Assembly (NCBI GenBank): GCA_937958005.1
Contig: CALGOB010000130.1
Location: 1-39,528, forward strand
Reading direction: 5' to 3'
DNA: 39,528 bases
Origin: an uncultured Cyclobacteriaceae bacterium
GTDB taxonomy: Bacteria; Bacteroidota; Bacteroidia; Cytophagales; Cyclobacteriaceae
The notes below the pieces were generated by a model that ran no database searches, was not told the DNA's origin, and saw only the letters and a list, made by a program, of their open reading frames with translations. How positions within the stretch are numbered: the first letter of the stretch is position 1; every line of letters starts with the position of its first letter. This document shows, piece after piece, positions 17,572 to 26,164 of this stretch. Both the position numbers and the translations under genes were made by a program.

Positions 17572-17653
17572 TGCAAAATGTGAGTTTGACATTAGGTTAA
17601 ACTTTTATTGGATAGTAGTAACCAGGTATTATAAATCTTAAAATAAAATTCAA

Positions 17654-17687
17654 AAAAGCTTGATAGGTAAGATCGTATCAAGCTTTT
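17654..17687 (-). terminator. Intrinsic terminator of the first precursor peptide
   Basis: Perfect 12-bp stem AAAAGCTTGATA / TATCAAGCTTTT with a 10-nt loop, read on the minus strand and followed by a T run (TTTTTTG). It starts 7 bp after the stop of the peptide gene at 17695. Confidence 0.85.
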
Positions 17688-17694
17688 AGGTTTT

Positions 17695-17889
17695 TTAGCA
17701 AATGCCTATATCTGAATCAAGTTGTCTTGCACATTTTAATTGCCCATTTGCACCTCTTTCAATAGAAAAACAGAGAGACCCAGTTCCTGCAGGAGGTGCT
17801 GAAGTCCCACCTTTTACCTTATTTTCACTGTTAAACTGAGTTACAAAACTCTTTATTTTCAATTCGCTTAAACTAATTTTCTTCTTCAT
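17695..17889 (-). CDS. RiPP-like precursor peptide with GG leader
   Basis: A 64-aa peptide from the ATG at 17889 (an upstream ATG at 17898 adds MII). The leader MKKKISLSELKIKSFVTQF ends in VKGG; the core after GG is about 36 aa with three Cys and several Ser/Thr (TSAPPAGTGSLCFSIERGA and onward to a terminal C). The KISLSELKIKSFVT pattern and GG site match the Bacteroidota natural-product precursor group annotated as class I lanthipeptide or GG-leader peptides, processed by a C39 peptidase-containing exporter. No dehydratase, cyclase, radical SAM enzyme or transporter is present in this window, so it is an orphan precursor. It has its own terminator. The final chemical class is not known. Confidence 0.75.
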   Translation of the reverse strand: MKKKISLSELKIKSFVTQFNSENKVKGGTSAPPAGTGSLCFSIERGANGQLKCARQLDSDIGIC

Positions 17890-18171
17890 AATAATCATTT
17901 AAATATTTGTAATCCTACTCTTTTAAGGTTTTTCGGAATCACCTTTTACAAAGATTAATAGAAAGAACCTCAATATCATCGCGGAAATCTGGGATAGATA
18001 TTTATGGCTGTTATCAGTGATTGTTAAACTCATATTATGGAATATTCTCATAATAGAAATTTACTATCATCTGGCTAAATTTTTTTTTAGAGCAAAATCC
18101 TTGTTTGAGTAGAATAGAAGCCTGTTTCAAAGCTTATCCCAAGACCACCACCTATTTGGCAATTAGCTGAT
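17890..18171. other. Upstream region of the first precursor peptide
   Basis: No gene. It should hold the promoter and leader of the peptide gene reading leftward; I see TTAATCTTTG on that strand, close to but not matching the TAnnTTTG -7 consensus. A family A element follows. Confidence 0.35.
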
Positions 18172-18281
18172 TTAATCCCTAAGGGATATTAATTCCCAGA
18201 CTCTTGAGTCGATCATTAAATTATTGCCCATAGATACCCCGTACCCTTGGGTCGGGGTTGGTTCATTCTCTTAGGGATTAA
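18172..18281 (+). repeat. Family A structured repeat, copy 3, with 12-bp perfect ends
   Basis: Core hairpins as in copy 1 (GACTC-TT-GAGTC, link GCCCATAGATA, ACCCCG-T-ACCC-TT-GGGT-CGGGGT, end GGTTGGTTCATT). The whole is bounded by a perfect 12-bp inverted repeat: TTAATCCCTAAG at 18172-18183 and CTTAGGGATTAA at 18270-18281. It ends 3 bp from the stop of the second precursor peptide and so would be the 3' end of that transcript, where its stems could act as a terminator or protect the RNA. Confidence 0.88.
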
Positions 18282-18284
18282 GCC

Positions 18285-18515
18285 TTATGCACATCCTGTA
18301 ACTGATGCCGCACATGGATTCATATGAGTTCCTAAAATAGCTGAAGGGCATGAATCATTGAAAGCCTCATCATTTGGATCTAATATGATTGTAAGGCAAA
18401 TAATAGAATGTTCCAACTCTGTTTTAGACCCACCTTTTAGATGTAATTCATCATATTTATTAATTGATGTAACGAAGCTTTCAACTTTTAATTTGTTTAG
18501 TTTTATTTTTTTCAT
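18285..18515 (-). CDS. RiPP-like precursor peptide with GG leader, second copy
   Basis: A 76-aa peptide. The leader MKKIKLNKLKVESFVTSI closely resembles the first precursor and ends HLKGG; the core (about 47 aa) is quite different: SKTELEHSIICLTII, then a D/N-rich stretch, SCPSAILGTHMNPCAAS and VTGCA, with four Cys plus Ser/Thr. Conserved leader with diverged core is typical of RiPP precursors. Same orientation as the first precursor, 396 bp upstream of it, so probably a separate transcript. No modifying enzymes nearby. The downstream two-component genes may regulate it, but that is only proximity. Confidence 0.75.
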   Translation of the reverse strand: MKKIKLNKLKVESFVTSINKYDELHLKGGSKTELEHSIICLTIILDPNDEAFNDSCPSAILGTHMNPCAASVTGCA

Positions 18516-18841
18516 ACTACTGAATTTAAATTAATAGAATAATAAATTGTCTTCACATATTAGTCAATAGTCACGCAAGCAGCATGATCTATTATAAAAA
18601 CAAATTAGAATAGAGGAATCTGTTCTGTAATATAACCATTAAACTGATGATAAAACCGTACTTAAAATTCTGTTAATGTTTTGAAATTGAATAATTATTT
18701 GAGTGAGTTAGTAATTTATAAATAGGAAAAATCTCGATTTATCAGGTGGTAGCCTATTATACTTTTGTGAATCTATTGTTTATAAATGAGATAAAAAATG
18801 AAGTGTTCACTAAAAAATAGTGAGATGTAAATCAAGAGTTT

Positions 18842-19018
18842 TATTCCCTAAGAGATATGACTCCCCTTGGTGGGGCACCCCGACTCTTCTGCGGGCACTG
18901 AAGCTTCTTTGCGGAGGCACTGAGTCAATCATTAAATGATTGCCCATAAATACCCTGTATCTTTCTGCGAGCGCCATAGCTTTCTCAGCAGAGGTACTGG
19001 GGCGTGGTTGGTTCATTT
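18842..19018 (+). repeat. Family A structured repeat, copy 4 (double-insert long form)
   Basis: The longest family A copy, about 177 bp. Left block TTCCCTAAGAGAT; an extra hairpin CCCC-TTGGT-GGGG; H1 arms GACTC (18882-18886) and GAGTC (18922-18926) separated not by TT but by TT plus a 33-nt module (18889-18921); a perfect palindrome CAATCATT-A-AATGATTG; link GCCCATAAATA; H3 left arm, TT, a 34-nt module (18965-18998), H3 right arm, and the end GGTTGGTTCATTT. Both inserts start CTGCG and end ACT and can fold (TCTGC with GCGGA or GCAGA). It lies between a precursor peptide and the NarL-type regulator. Confidence 0.82.
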
Positions 19019-19119
19019 CACCGTTTTCCATTTTTAATTGTTTTATTGTAAATTTAGTAGGTATGGTGAAGTAAAATTATGGCTGAATCTGGCTATTTTA
19101 ATCCCTGAAAACAGTGAAA

Positions 19120-19773
19120 TTATTCTATGAGGCCTTCCTTTAAAGCGTATTTCATAAGCCCAGCAATATTTCTTGAATTAGTTTTTCTCAAGATATTCTT
19201 TCGGTGACTCTCTACAGTGTGTAAACTTATAAATAATTTTTCTGCTATTTCATTGGTAGTTAGTTCATTAGAAATCAATTTGATAATCTCTATCTCACGT
19301 TTAGATAGTCTTGCACCGTTTTTAGGTACTTTCTTTGCTTTGGTCATACTATCCAGGATATTTTTTTGGACAGAACCACTGAAGTAAGATTCATTTTGAT
19401 AGACTGTTCTAATTGCTTCAAACAATTCATCTTTTCCAGTATTTTTAAGAATATACCCTAGGGCACCTGCTTTCAAGAGTTCTTTGATAGTCTGGATGTC
19501 ATCATCCATAGATAATACGAGTAGATTGATTTCAGCATAATGAGTATTAACATATTTACATAAATCTACCCCAGTAATATTGGGCATATTGATATCAGTA
19601 ATGATGAGGTCAATCGTAGAATCTATTTTTAGAGTTCTAATTGCTTCATTTCCATCCTTCGCAATGTATTTTAGTTCCATATCGACTTGACTGTCAATGA
19701 GGGACTGAATCCCATCTAAAATCATTCGATGATCATCAACTACCATAATCTGGATGATTTTACTTTTCTCCAT
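19120..19773 (-). CDS. NarL/FixJ-family response regulator
   Basis: A 217-aa transcriptional regulator. The receiver domain (about 7-125) has VVDDHRMI, phosphoacceptor D60 in DLIITDINMP and the lysine in GALGYILKNTGKDEL. A LuxR-type HTH (about 150-215) reads LSKREIEIIKLISNELTTNEIA, then LFISLHTVESHRKNILRK. It is the partner of the histidine kinase whose stop is 7 bp upstream, and the pair is surely co-transcribed. Target genes are unknown; the neighbouring GG-leader peptides are one possibility. Confidence 0.95.
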   Translation of the reverse strand: MEKSKIIQIMVVDDHRMILDGIQSLIDSQVDMELKYIAKDGNEAIRTLKIDSTIDLIITDINMPNITGVDLCKYVNTHYAEINLLVLSMDDDIQTIKELLKAGALGYILKNTGKDELFEAIRTVYQNESYFSGSVQKNILDSMTKAKKVPKNGARLSKREIEIIKLISNELTTNEIAEKLFISLHTVESHRKNILRKTNSRNIAGLMKYALKEGLIE

Positions 19774-19780
19774 GTATCAT

Positions 19781-21802
19781 TTAGTTTATAGGAATACTAA
19801 TATCTATCAATGTCCCTCTGTTCAATTTTGAATCTATATTATACTTTCCATTGTATAATAGAATGCGAGATTTCATGTTCTCTAACCCTATTCCTTTATT
19901 AACTTTATCTTGAGCAAATCCAATTCCATTGTCCTCTACTATTAGACTTATATAATCATCGTGCATAATTATTTGTACTTCTAAGGTTTGCGCTTGAGCA
20001 TGTTTAAGAGTATTTATACTTAATTCTTGAATTAGCCTATAAATATCGTTTTTTAATTGATTACTTATATTTTCAATTTCATCTTCTGGATAAACCTCAA
20101 GACTGATCTCCAATTTAGGATTGCTACCAATTTCCTGAAGGTAATTTTCAACAGCACTTACTAAACTAGTTTCTTCAAAAAACTTAGGCATTAAATGATG
20201 CGAAATTGATCTTACTTCCTGACAAGCACTATCTAATCTATTAACAACCTTTTCGAGTGCTTTTATGTCATTTTTCCTAACATTTAATTGCGATAAACTC
20301 CATTTGATAGAGGTAAGTGTACCGCCTAGACCATCATGTAATTCTCTTGCTAGTCTTTTCCTTTCAGACTCTTGACCTTTTATTTCAGCATTAACAGATT
20401 CTAATTCTTTATTTTTTTGTATTTCTAAGTTTTTCTTTCTCAAGATAGCTTCATTCATTTCAAATTTTAATTTAGCATTTTTTTGTCTGTTGCTATAAAC
20501 CAAGATTATTGAAAGAAACAGGACAGAGATTGTCACAATGGCAAGGACCAACCATATAATTGCTTGTTTGTCTTTAAGAATTTGAAGAGATAAGGCATAT
20601 TCCTTTTTTTCATGATTGTATTCTTGTTCTAAGCGCTCTATTAATTCATACTTTTCAAATTGATTGATGCTGTCTATTATACTTTCTCTTTTCTGACTTG
20701 TGCGGTAGGCCTCTTCAAATTCTTTAACTAACTCATATCGTTGTCCTTTTAACTCATGAATTTCTATTAACCCTTCAGCACTATTTAAAAATGTAGCTAA
20801 TTTAATAGCCTCTTCAAATAGCTGATCTGCGAGATTAAATTTACCGTGGTTTAATAAACACTTTAAAAATGAAATTTGAGCAGACATTAAATTTTGCCTA
20901 ATCTTATATTTTTTTCCAAGAGAGATGGCATCTTGAAACTGATTAACCGCTTCATTTAAATTTCCTTGATATAGATGAACTTCAGCGATCAATTTTTTTG
21001 CTCTAACTATATTCTGAAAGTCCTTCAGGATGAATGAACTATCGTAGGCCGATTTTGCTTCCTGGTAGGCTTGTTGAATTTTTCCATCATGAAAATCAAT
21101 TTCTGCAAGAAGTAGCTTGCTTCTGAACACAGAATTTAACTTCCCGGATTGCTTCAAGAAACCAATAGATAATAGAAAGTATTTTTTTGCTCTAGTAAAT
21201 TCTTTTTTCCTTAGGTGCAATCTCCCAAGATTGTTGTTTATTAACCCTTGTTCTTTAATCTTATGTTTATTTTCTGCTAGTGTTAGTGCTTTATGGAATC
21301 TAGTAGAAGCCGTGTCATAATTGTTTAGAAACATTTGGCAAATAGCAGAATTGGTAATGGTTTTGATCATACCAGCATAATCATTTGTTTTATCAAAGTA
21401 TTTATGAGCACGTTTATACATAATCAATGCTTTGTGATACATACCAATTTTTAAATACAAATTCCCGAAGTAAGTTTCTGCATTTGCTAACTCATAAGAT
21501 AAATTATTGACCTTCCCTATTGTAAGGGCATCGTCAAATATTTTTATTGCATTATTAAAGTCTCCATTGTCTGTATAAATGTGACCTATGATGACTGCTA
21601 TTTTTAGATGACGCTTGTAAAGATTTAATTTTTTACTTTTAGTGAGAGAATACAAGGCTAGTTTTAAAGACTTTTCTGGTTCTGAGAATTTTAGCTTATC
21701 TGCTAAAGCTATATTTTCATCTAATACTTGAACCTCATTTTGTCCATAAGTGTAGGTTGATAGAAGTTTGCACAAAAGTAAAATGAGAAAACATCTTTTC
21801 AT
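19781..21802 (-). CDS. TPR-containing sensor histidine kinase (HisKA_3 type)
   Basis: A 673-aa sensor kinase. The start at 21802 gives a Sec signal (MKRCFLILLLCKLLSTYTYG); the frame's earlier ATG at 21820 would bury it. Residues about 25-370 are tandem TPR repeats in the periplasm (for example NLYLKIGMYHKALIMYKRA and NNLGRLHLRKKEFTRAKKY), followed by a short coiled coil, one membrane helix (about 413-437), and a HisKA_3 dimerisation domain with phospho-acceptor H489 in RLARELHDGLGG. The HATPase domain has ELSINTLKHA, DNGIGF and KGIGLENM. A perfect TATTTTTG (-7 type, 21818-21825 read on the minus strand) lies just before the start, implying a very short leader. Partner: the NarL regulator 7 bp downstream. 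Confidence 0.94.
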   Translation of the reverse strand: MKRCFLILLLCKLLSTYTYGQNEVQVLDENIALADKLKFSEPEKSLKLALYSLTKSKKLNLYKRHLKIAVIIGHIYTDNGDFNNAIKIFDDALTIGKVNNLSYELANAETYFGNLYLKIGMYHKALIMYKRAHKYFDKTNDYAGMIKTITNSAICQMFLNNYDTASTRFHKALTLAENKHKIKEQGLINNNLGRLHLRKKEFTRAKKYFLLSIGFLKQSGKLNSVFRSKLLLAEIDFHDGKIQQAYQEAKSAYDSSFILKDFQNIVRAKKLIAEVHLYQGNLNEAVNQFQDAISLGKKYKIRQNLMSAQISFLKCLLNHGKFNLADQLFEEAIKLATFLNSAEGLIEIHELKGQRYELVKEFEEAYRTSQKRESIIDSINQFEKYELIERLEQEYNHEKKEYALSLQILKDKQAIIWLVLAIVTISVLFLSIILVYSNRQKNAKLKFEMNEAILRKKNLEIQKNKELESVNAEIKGQESERKRLARELHDGLGGTLTSIKWSLSQLNVRKNDIKALEKVVNRLDSACQEVRSISHHLMPKFFEETSLVSAVENYLQEIGSNPKLEISLEVYPEDEIENISNQLKNDIYRLIQELSINTLKHAQAQTLEVQIIMHDDYISLIVEDNGIGFAQDKVNKGIGLENMKSRILLYNGKYNIDSKLNRGTLIDISIPIN

Positions 21803-21825
21803 AAACGAATATTTATACAAAAATA

Positions 21826-22053
21826 GAGGTATAAATTTGATTAAATGTAGCCGTTTTCAGGGATAGTTACCTTTAGCGGATTTCAGCTAAAAAAAATAAA
21901 GGGTGAAAACCTAGCTAACTAGGGCCTCTCTGAATTAAAAAAATGACAAAAAACCTTGTTTAAAGTGTTTTGAAGTACATTTATTCTTTTATATGTAAAT
22001 TCAATATCTCAGTTTTTAAGGATTCTAGCAAAAAGTGAGGTATTGGTGTTTTT
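21826..22053. other. Non-coding gap upstream of the TPR kinase
   Basis: No gene recognised between the kinase start and the family A copy at 22054. It holds the kinase promoter region. Together with that repeat and the following AT-rich 120 bp it makes a 475-bp gap before the nadE stop. Confidence 0.4.
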
Positions 22054-22149
22054 TTAATCCCTAAGGGATATTAATTCCCCGACTCTTGAGTCGATCATTA
22101 AATTATTGCCCATGGATACCCCGTACCCTTGGGTCGGGGTTGGTTCATT
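22054..22149 (+). repeat. Family A structured repeat, copy 5
   Basis: Short form, nearly identical to copy 3 in its core: TAATCCCTAAGGGATATTAA, CCCC directly before GACTC-TT-GAGTC (22081-22092), link GCCCATGGATA, intact H3 and end GGTTGGTTCATTT. No matching outer inverted repeat is visible. It lies 128 bp beyond the nadE stop. Confidence 0.87.
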
Positions 22150-22276
22150 TTAAAATCAGTGCAGTACTTATTGTGAAAATAAGCTCTGATTGGTCTTTGA
22201 AAGCTTATTTTATTCCTTATGAAATAGTTATTTTTTTTATGTCAAAGTTAAATTCAGGTAGATTCTAACTAAAAAA

Positions 22277-24139
22277 TCATATCTTTTGTAATTCCTCAAG
22301 TTCCTCTTGAAAACCAGCAGATAGAATTGGAAATCTACACCACGTTCTAGGGTCTACGTTGAAAGCATCTAAGTGAAAAGAAGGGGCAATCCTTTCCCTT
22401 TTCCATTGATTTCTAGACCAGAGCCTAAAGAATTTTGAAACATGTTCTTTCAGTAATTGATCACTTTCCAAATCTTGCAACCTTAATATTTCAAACACTT
22501 CTAGTGGAGATTTTTTATCTAGTATAGCTAGTTTTTCTATAGAGACGATGATATGATAGGGCATTAAGTCGTCTTCATCAGTCTGATTCATCTCAAGAGG
22601 CCTTAATTCTGCTGTAGGTTGTAAATTATTTACGTAAGATAGACCATCATAACCTAATTCTTTTTCTGCGTACTGAAGCCACTGAAGAATGAAATGTTTA
22701 TCAACAGCTGCAATTGGAGAAATGCTACCACTAGTGTCACCATCCATAGTGGCATATCCTACATCTCCTTCGCTTCTATTCGAAGTAGAGAGTAAAAGTT
22801 TGTTTTCAATATTAGCAAACATCCAAATAATTGGAGATCTTGCTCTAGCTTGGATGTTCTGAAGGGCAATATCATCTTTTTCCCAAGTGAGCAGTCTTCC
22901 CAAACTGGTTTCCACAGTCTTGGTATAGGTATTCACTACTTGATCAATTGTCCAGTGATGAAATTGTGCCCCAATTGATTCAGCTAGGTTTCTAGCAGAT
23001 TCAAGTGTATCTACAGAGGAATTTTCAGTTCCTTGATAAGCAGTTGTTAACAGGTAGTGGGTCAACTCCCTTTTGATACACCTGGAATCGTCTGGTATTA
23101 TTTTATTAGTAAAACCAATTTTCTTTATAAATCTTTCTGTTCCTAGTTCAGTAAGTCCATTTTTAACTGATTCTGCAACTAAAACAGCGATACTTGATGA
23201 GTCAGCTCCCCCACTTAAAGAAAGGACAAAACCTTTACTTTTACTCTTTCTCATATAGTCAAAAAGACCTAATGACGCTGCTTTTGAAAATTCCTTGATC
23301 GGTTCATAATCCTTATGAGCGACTGACTTTTCAGATTTTTCAGGGTTTTCAAAATCAATTTCAAGAGTTAATAAATTACAATCTTCAAACGACAACCTTT
23401 TATTTAACCCTATTAATTTACCTTTTTGAGCAAAGATGATATCACCATCATAAATCATTCTGCCAGCTTCATTTCCTAGCAGATTGGTATATAGATAGAC
23501 ACAATTAAAATCTTTTGAGCTGCTGACAACTAAGTTTTCCCTAAAAGCAGCTTTGTGAAAAGCAAAATGACTGGCACTCGGGTTCAAGATTAATTCTATT
23601 CCATGTTTTACCAACTCACAAGCAGGTCTATCTTCCCTCCATGCATCTTCACAAATTTCAAAACCAATTTTAACTTCATTAAGGGTCAAGTTAAAAGCAC
23701 CAAAAGGGTATTTTTTCCCATTAAATTCAATGGTTTTAACTACCTCTTTTGGCCATGAATTAAACCACCTAGGCTCATAGTGTACTCCATCATTTGCTAA
23801 ATGGTGTTTTGCATAAAAACCTAATATCTCACCATTAGAGATGGTGCAGGCTGTGTTGTAAACCTTCCCTTCAAACAAAACAGGTAGCCCTACTACGACT
23901 GTAATACCTACTGTTTCGGAGATGATTTCATTTAGTTTATTTAAAGCTTTTGTAGGAAGCCAAGTGCTCAAGAATAAATCTTCACAACCGTATCCTGTGA
24001 TACAAAGTTCCGGTAAGCATAATAACGCTACTTTTTCTTCTTTAGCAGCATTTATCGCATGAATAATATTTTGAATATTGTGTGCCCAATCAAAAGGGAT
24101 TTGATTAAGGCAAGCACCACCTAGTTTCATTTTTTTCAT
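22277..24139 (-). CDS. nadE: Glutamine-dependent NAD+ synthetase
   Basis: Makes NAD+ from deamido-NAD+, ATP and glutamine. The 620-aa protein has two domains. The N-terminal nitrilase-type glutaminase carries the Glu-Lys-Cys triad: E44 in CLPELCITGYG, K111 in FYAKHHLANDG and C163 in GFEICEDAWRE. The C-terminal synthetase (about 285-600) has the PP-loop SLSGGADSSSIAVLV, STSNRSEGDVGYATMDGD, and the late LRPLEMNQTDEDDLMPY. Length and domain order match the two-domain enzymes of Bacteroidota. The start could also be the in-frame ATG at 24130. The rnc gene ends 7 bp upstream, so it closes an acpP-fabF-rnc-nadE cluster. Confidence 0.96.
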   Translation of the reverse strand: MKKMKLGGACLNQIPFDWAHNIQNIIHAINAAKEEKVALLCLPELCITGYGCEDLFLSTWLPTKALNKLNEIISETVGITVVVGLPVLFEGKVYNTACTISNGEILGFYAKHHLANDGVHYEPRWFNSWPKEVVKTIEFNGKKYPFGAFNLTLNEVKIGFEICEDAWREDRPACELVKHGIELILNPSASHFAFHKAAFRENLVVSSSKDFNCVYLYTNLLGNEAGRMIYDGDIIFAQKGKLIGLNKRLSFEDCNLLTLEIDFENPEKSEKSVAHKDYEPIKEFSKAASLGLFDYMRKSKSKGFVLSLSGGADSSSIAVLVAESVKNGLTELGTERFIKKIGFTNKIIPDDSRCIKRELTHYLLTTAYQGTENSSVDTLESARNLAESIGAQFHHWTIDQVVNTYTKTVETSLGRLLTWEKDDIALQNIQARARSPIIWMFANIENKLLLSTSNRSEGDVGYATMDGDTSGSISPIAAVDKHFILQWLQYAEKELGYDGLSYVNNLQPTAELRPLEMNQTDEDDLMPYHIIVSIEKLAILDKKSPLEVFEILRLQDLESDQLLKEHVSKFFRLWSRNQWKRERIAPSFHLDAFNVDPRTWCRFPILSAGFQEELEELQKI

Positions 24140-24145
24140 ATTGAC

Positions 24146-24892
24146 CTAGATTAATTTAAGGGTTTCACAACACTCATTTGCAGCGCTCTGCTCTGCTTTT
24201 TTCTTGCTCAAACCACTGCCATTTCCCATGGGAGTATTATCTATTAGTATAGTAGCACTAAATAGTTTATATCTGCTGTCATTAGCAATTTCTTCTATAT
24301 CAAAGCGAATTTCTTTGCTTTCTTTCTGTGCCCATTCAATTACAATACTCTTGTAGTTCGTATTGTTTTCTACAATTTCCTCTATGTTGTAGTGATTGGC
24401 AATGAGCCTCTTGAGGATAAATTTTTTGCAATTATCAAAACCCAAATCTAGATAAACAGCCCCTATTAATGCTTCTAAACTATCCCCATAAAGGGATTTA
24501 TGTGATAGATTGGATCTTGAAGATTTATTATACTCAACTAGTTTCTTGATCCCTATTTTTTTAGCAAGTGCATTGAGTACTTCTCTGTTTACTATGCGAG
24601 ACCTAATTTCAGTTAGGAATCCCTCTTCCTTATAAGGATATCTTGCAAAAAGATAATCTGCTATAATAGCACCCAAAAGAGCATCCCCAAGGTATTCTAG
24701 CCTCTCATTAGATTCTTTAAATCCTTTCTCTTTCTGTACAGCAATGGAGCTATGCTGCATTGCCAAAATGTATAGCTTGAGATTGATTGGATGGAATCCA
24801 ATAATATTCTTAAAAGCCCGTGAAAGCTCTTTTTCTCTTTTTGAGTAAAATATGGGTTTAATTAATCGTTTTAGAACAGAAATTAAACGCAT
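24146..24892 (-). CDS. rnc: Ribonuclease III
   Basis: Double-stranded RNA endonuclease for rRNA processing and mRNA decay. The 248-aa protein has the RNase III domain (about 25-165) with the signature ERLEYLGDALLGAI (residues 63-76) and the second acidic site SLYGDSLEALIGAVYLD, then a dsRNA-binding domain (about 180-246) ending GSGLSKKKAEQSAANECCE. About 20 basic residues precede the domain. Its start shares one base with the fabF stop, giving tight coupling. The acpP-fabF-rnc order is the standard bacterial arrangement. Confidence 0.96.
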   Translation of the reverse strand: MRLISVLKRLIKPIFYSKREKELSRAFKNIIGFHPINLKLYILAMQHSSIAVQKEKGFKESNERLEYLGDALLGAIIADYLFARYPYKEEGFLTEIRSRIVNREVLNALAKKIGIKKLVEYNKSSRSNLSHKSLYGDSLEALIGAVYLDLGFDNCKKFILKRLIANHYNIEEIVENNTNYKSIVIEWAQKESKEIRFDIEEIANDSRYKLFSATILIDNTPMGNGSGLSKKKAEQSAANECCETLKLI

Positions 24893-26142
24893 TAAGAGAT
24901 TTTACGGAAAATTACAGAAGTATTATGGCCACCAAAACCAAATGTATTACTTAATGCTACATTGATTTCTTTCTTCTCTGCTTTATTGAATGTAAGATTC
25001 AATCTTGGGTCAATTTGATCATCGTCAGAGAAATGATTAATAGTAGGAGGAATCAAACTATTTTGCAAAGCAAGGATGCTTGCGATTGCTTCAATAGCTC
25101 CAGCAGCTCCTAATAAGTGTCCAGTCATTGATTTAGTAGAGCTTATGTTCATTTTATAAGCATGTTCACCAAATACATTTAAAATGGCTTTTAACTCACC
25201 TGAATCCCCTAGTGGCGTAGAAGTACCATGTGTATTGATATAATCAATATCTTCTGGCTGAAGTTCTGCGTCATGCAAAGCATTTTTCATTACCTGAATA
25301 ATTCCTAATCCTTCAGGATGAGGAGCAGTAATGTGATACGCATCGGCAGACATTCCTCCACCAATAATTTCTGCATATATTTTAGCGCCTCTTGCTTTAG
25401 CATGTTCGTACTCTTCCAGAATGAGGGCGCCAGCGCCTTCACCTAAAACAAAACCATCTCGATCTTTATCATAAGGTCGTGAAGCAGTTTCAGGAGAATC
25501 ATTTCTTTCTGACAGTGCTTTCATGGCATTAAATCCCCCTATACCAGATTCTACAACTGCAGCTTCTGAACCACCAGTTAACATGATGTCTGATTTACCT
25601 AGTCTAATGTAGGTAAAAGCATCATTAATTGCATTGGTAGAAGATGCACATGCAGAAACTGTTGCATAGTTAGGCCCCATAAAACCATATTTTATGGATA
25701 AATGACCTGCCGTTATATCTGCGATCATCTTAGGAATGAAAAACGGGTTAAACCTAGGGGATGAATCATTGTTTACAAACCCAGTTACTTCATCATGAAA
25801 TGTTTTGAGTCCGCCGATACCGGAACCCCAGATAACACCAACCCTGGTTTTATCAATTTTTTCTAAATTTAATTTTGCATCTAAAATAGCCTCTTCACCT
25901 ACTATCATCCCATATTGGGTAGTAGGATCCATTCTTCTGGCCTCTTTCCTGTCAATAAAATCAGTAACATTCAAGTTTTTTACCTCACATGCAAATTGAG
26001 TTTTGAATTTCTCAGGGTCAAATTTGGTAATTCTAGCGGCTCCACTAACTCCATTGGCTAATCCATTCCAATATTCTTGGATATTATTTCCTAATGGTGT
26101 AAGTGCACCTAATCCGGTAACGACAACTCTTTTTAATTCCAT
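24892..26142 (-). CDS. fabF: 3-oxoacyl-ACP synthase II (KAS II)
   Basis: Condensing enzyme elongating fatty acyl-ACP with malonyl-ACP in the cytosol. The 416-aa protein carries the Cys-His-His triad: C165 in TVSACASSTNA, H305 in NTHGTSTPLGD and H342 in KSMTGHLLGAAGA, and ends with the SNTFGFGGHN loop. It starts VVVTGLGALTPLG. It follows acpP by 22 bp and touches rnc at its end. Confidence 0.97.
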   Translation of the reverse strand: MELKRVVVTGLGALTPLGNNIQEYWNGLANGVSGAARITKFDPEKFKTQFACEVKNLNVTDFIDRKEARRMDPTTQYGMIVGEEAILDAKLNLEKIDKTRVGVIWGSGIGGLKTFHDEVTGFVNNDSSPRFNPFFIPKMIADITAGHLSIKYGFMGPNYATVSACASSTNAINDAFTYIRLGKSDIMLTGGSEAAVVESGIGGFNAMKALSERNDSPETASRPYDKDRDGFVLGEGAGALILEEYEHAKARGAKIYAEIIGGGMSADAYHITAPHPEGLGIIQVMKNALHDAELQPEDIDYINTHGTSTPLGDSGELKAILNVFGEHAYKMNISSTKSMTGHLLGAAGAIEAIASILALQNSLIPPTINHFSDDDQIDPRLNLTFNKAEKKEINVALSNTFGFGGHNTSVIFRKIS

Positions 26143-26164
26143 GAAGTGGGATTATGATCGAAAA

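Noticed and set aside
18810-19031. 73-aa reverse-strand frame MENGEMNQPRP...
   Set aside because: It is exactly antisense to family A copy 4. Short copies give MNQPRPKGTGYLWAII then stop, and the modules are 33-34 nt, so the frame is not kept between copies; structure explains the sequence better.
22086-22268. 60-aa plus-strand frame starting MSRSLNYC, and the similar one at 36207-36413
   Set aside because: Both start in the palindrome of family A and share only the repeat; no conserved protein beyond it.
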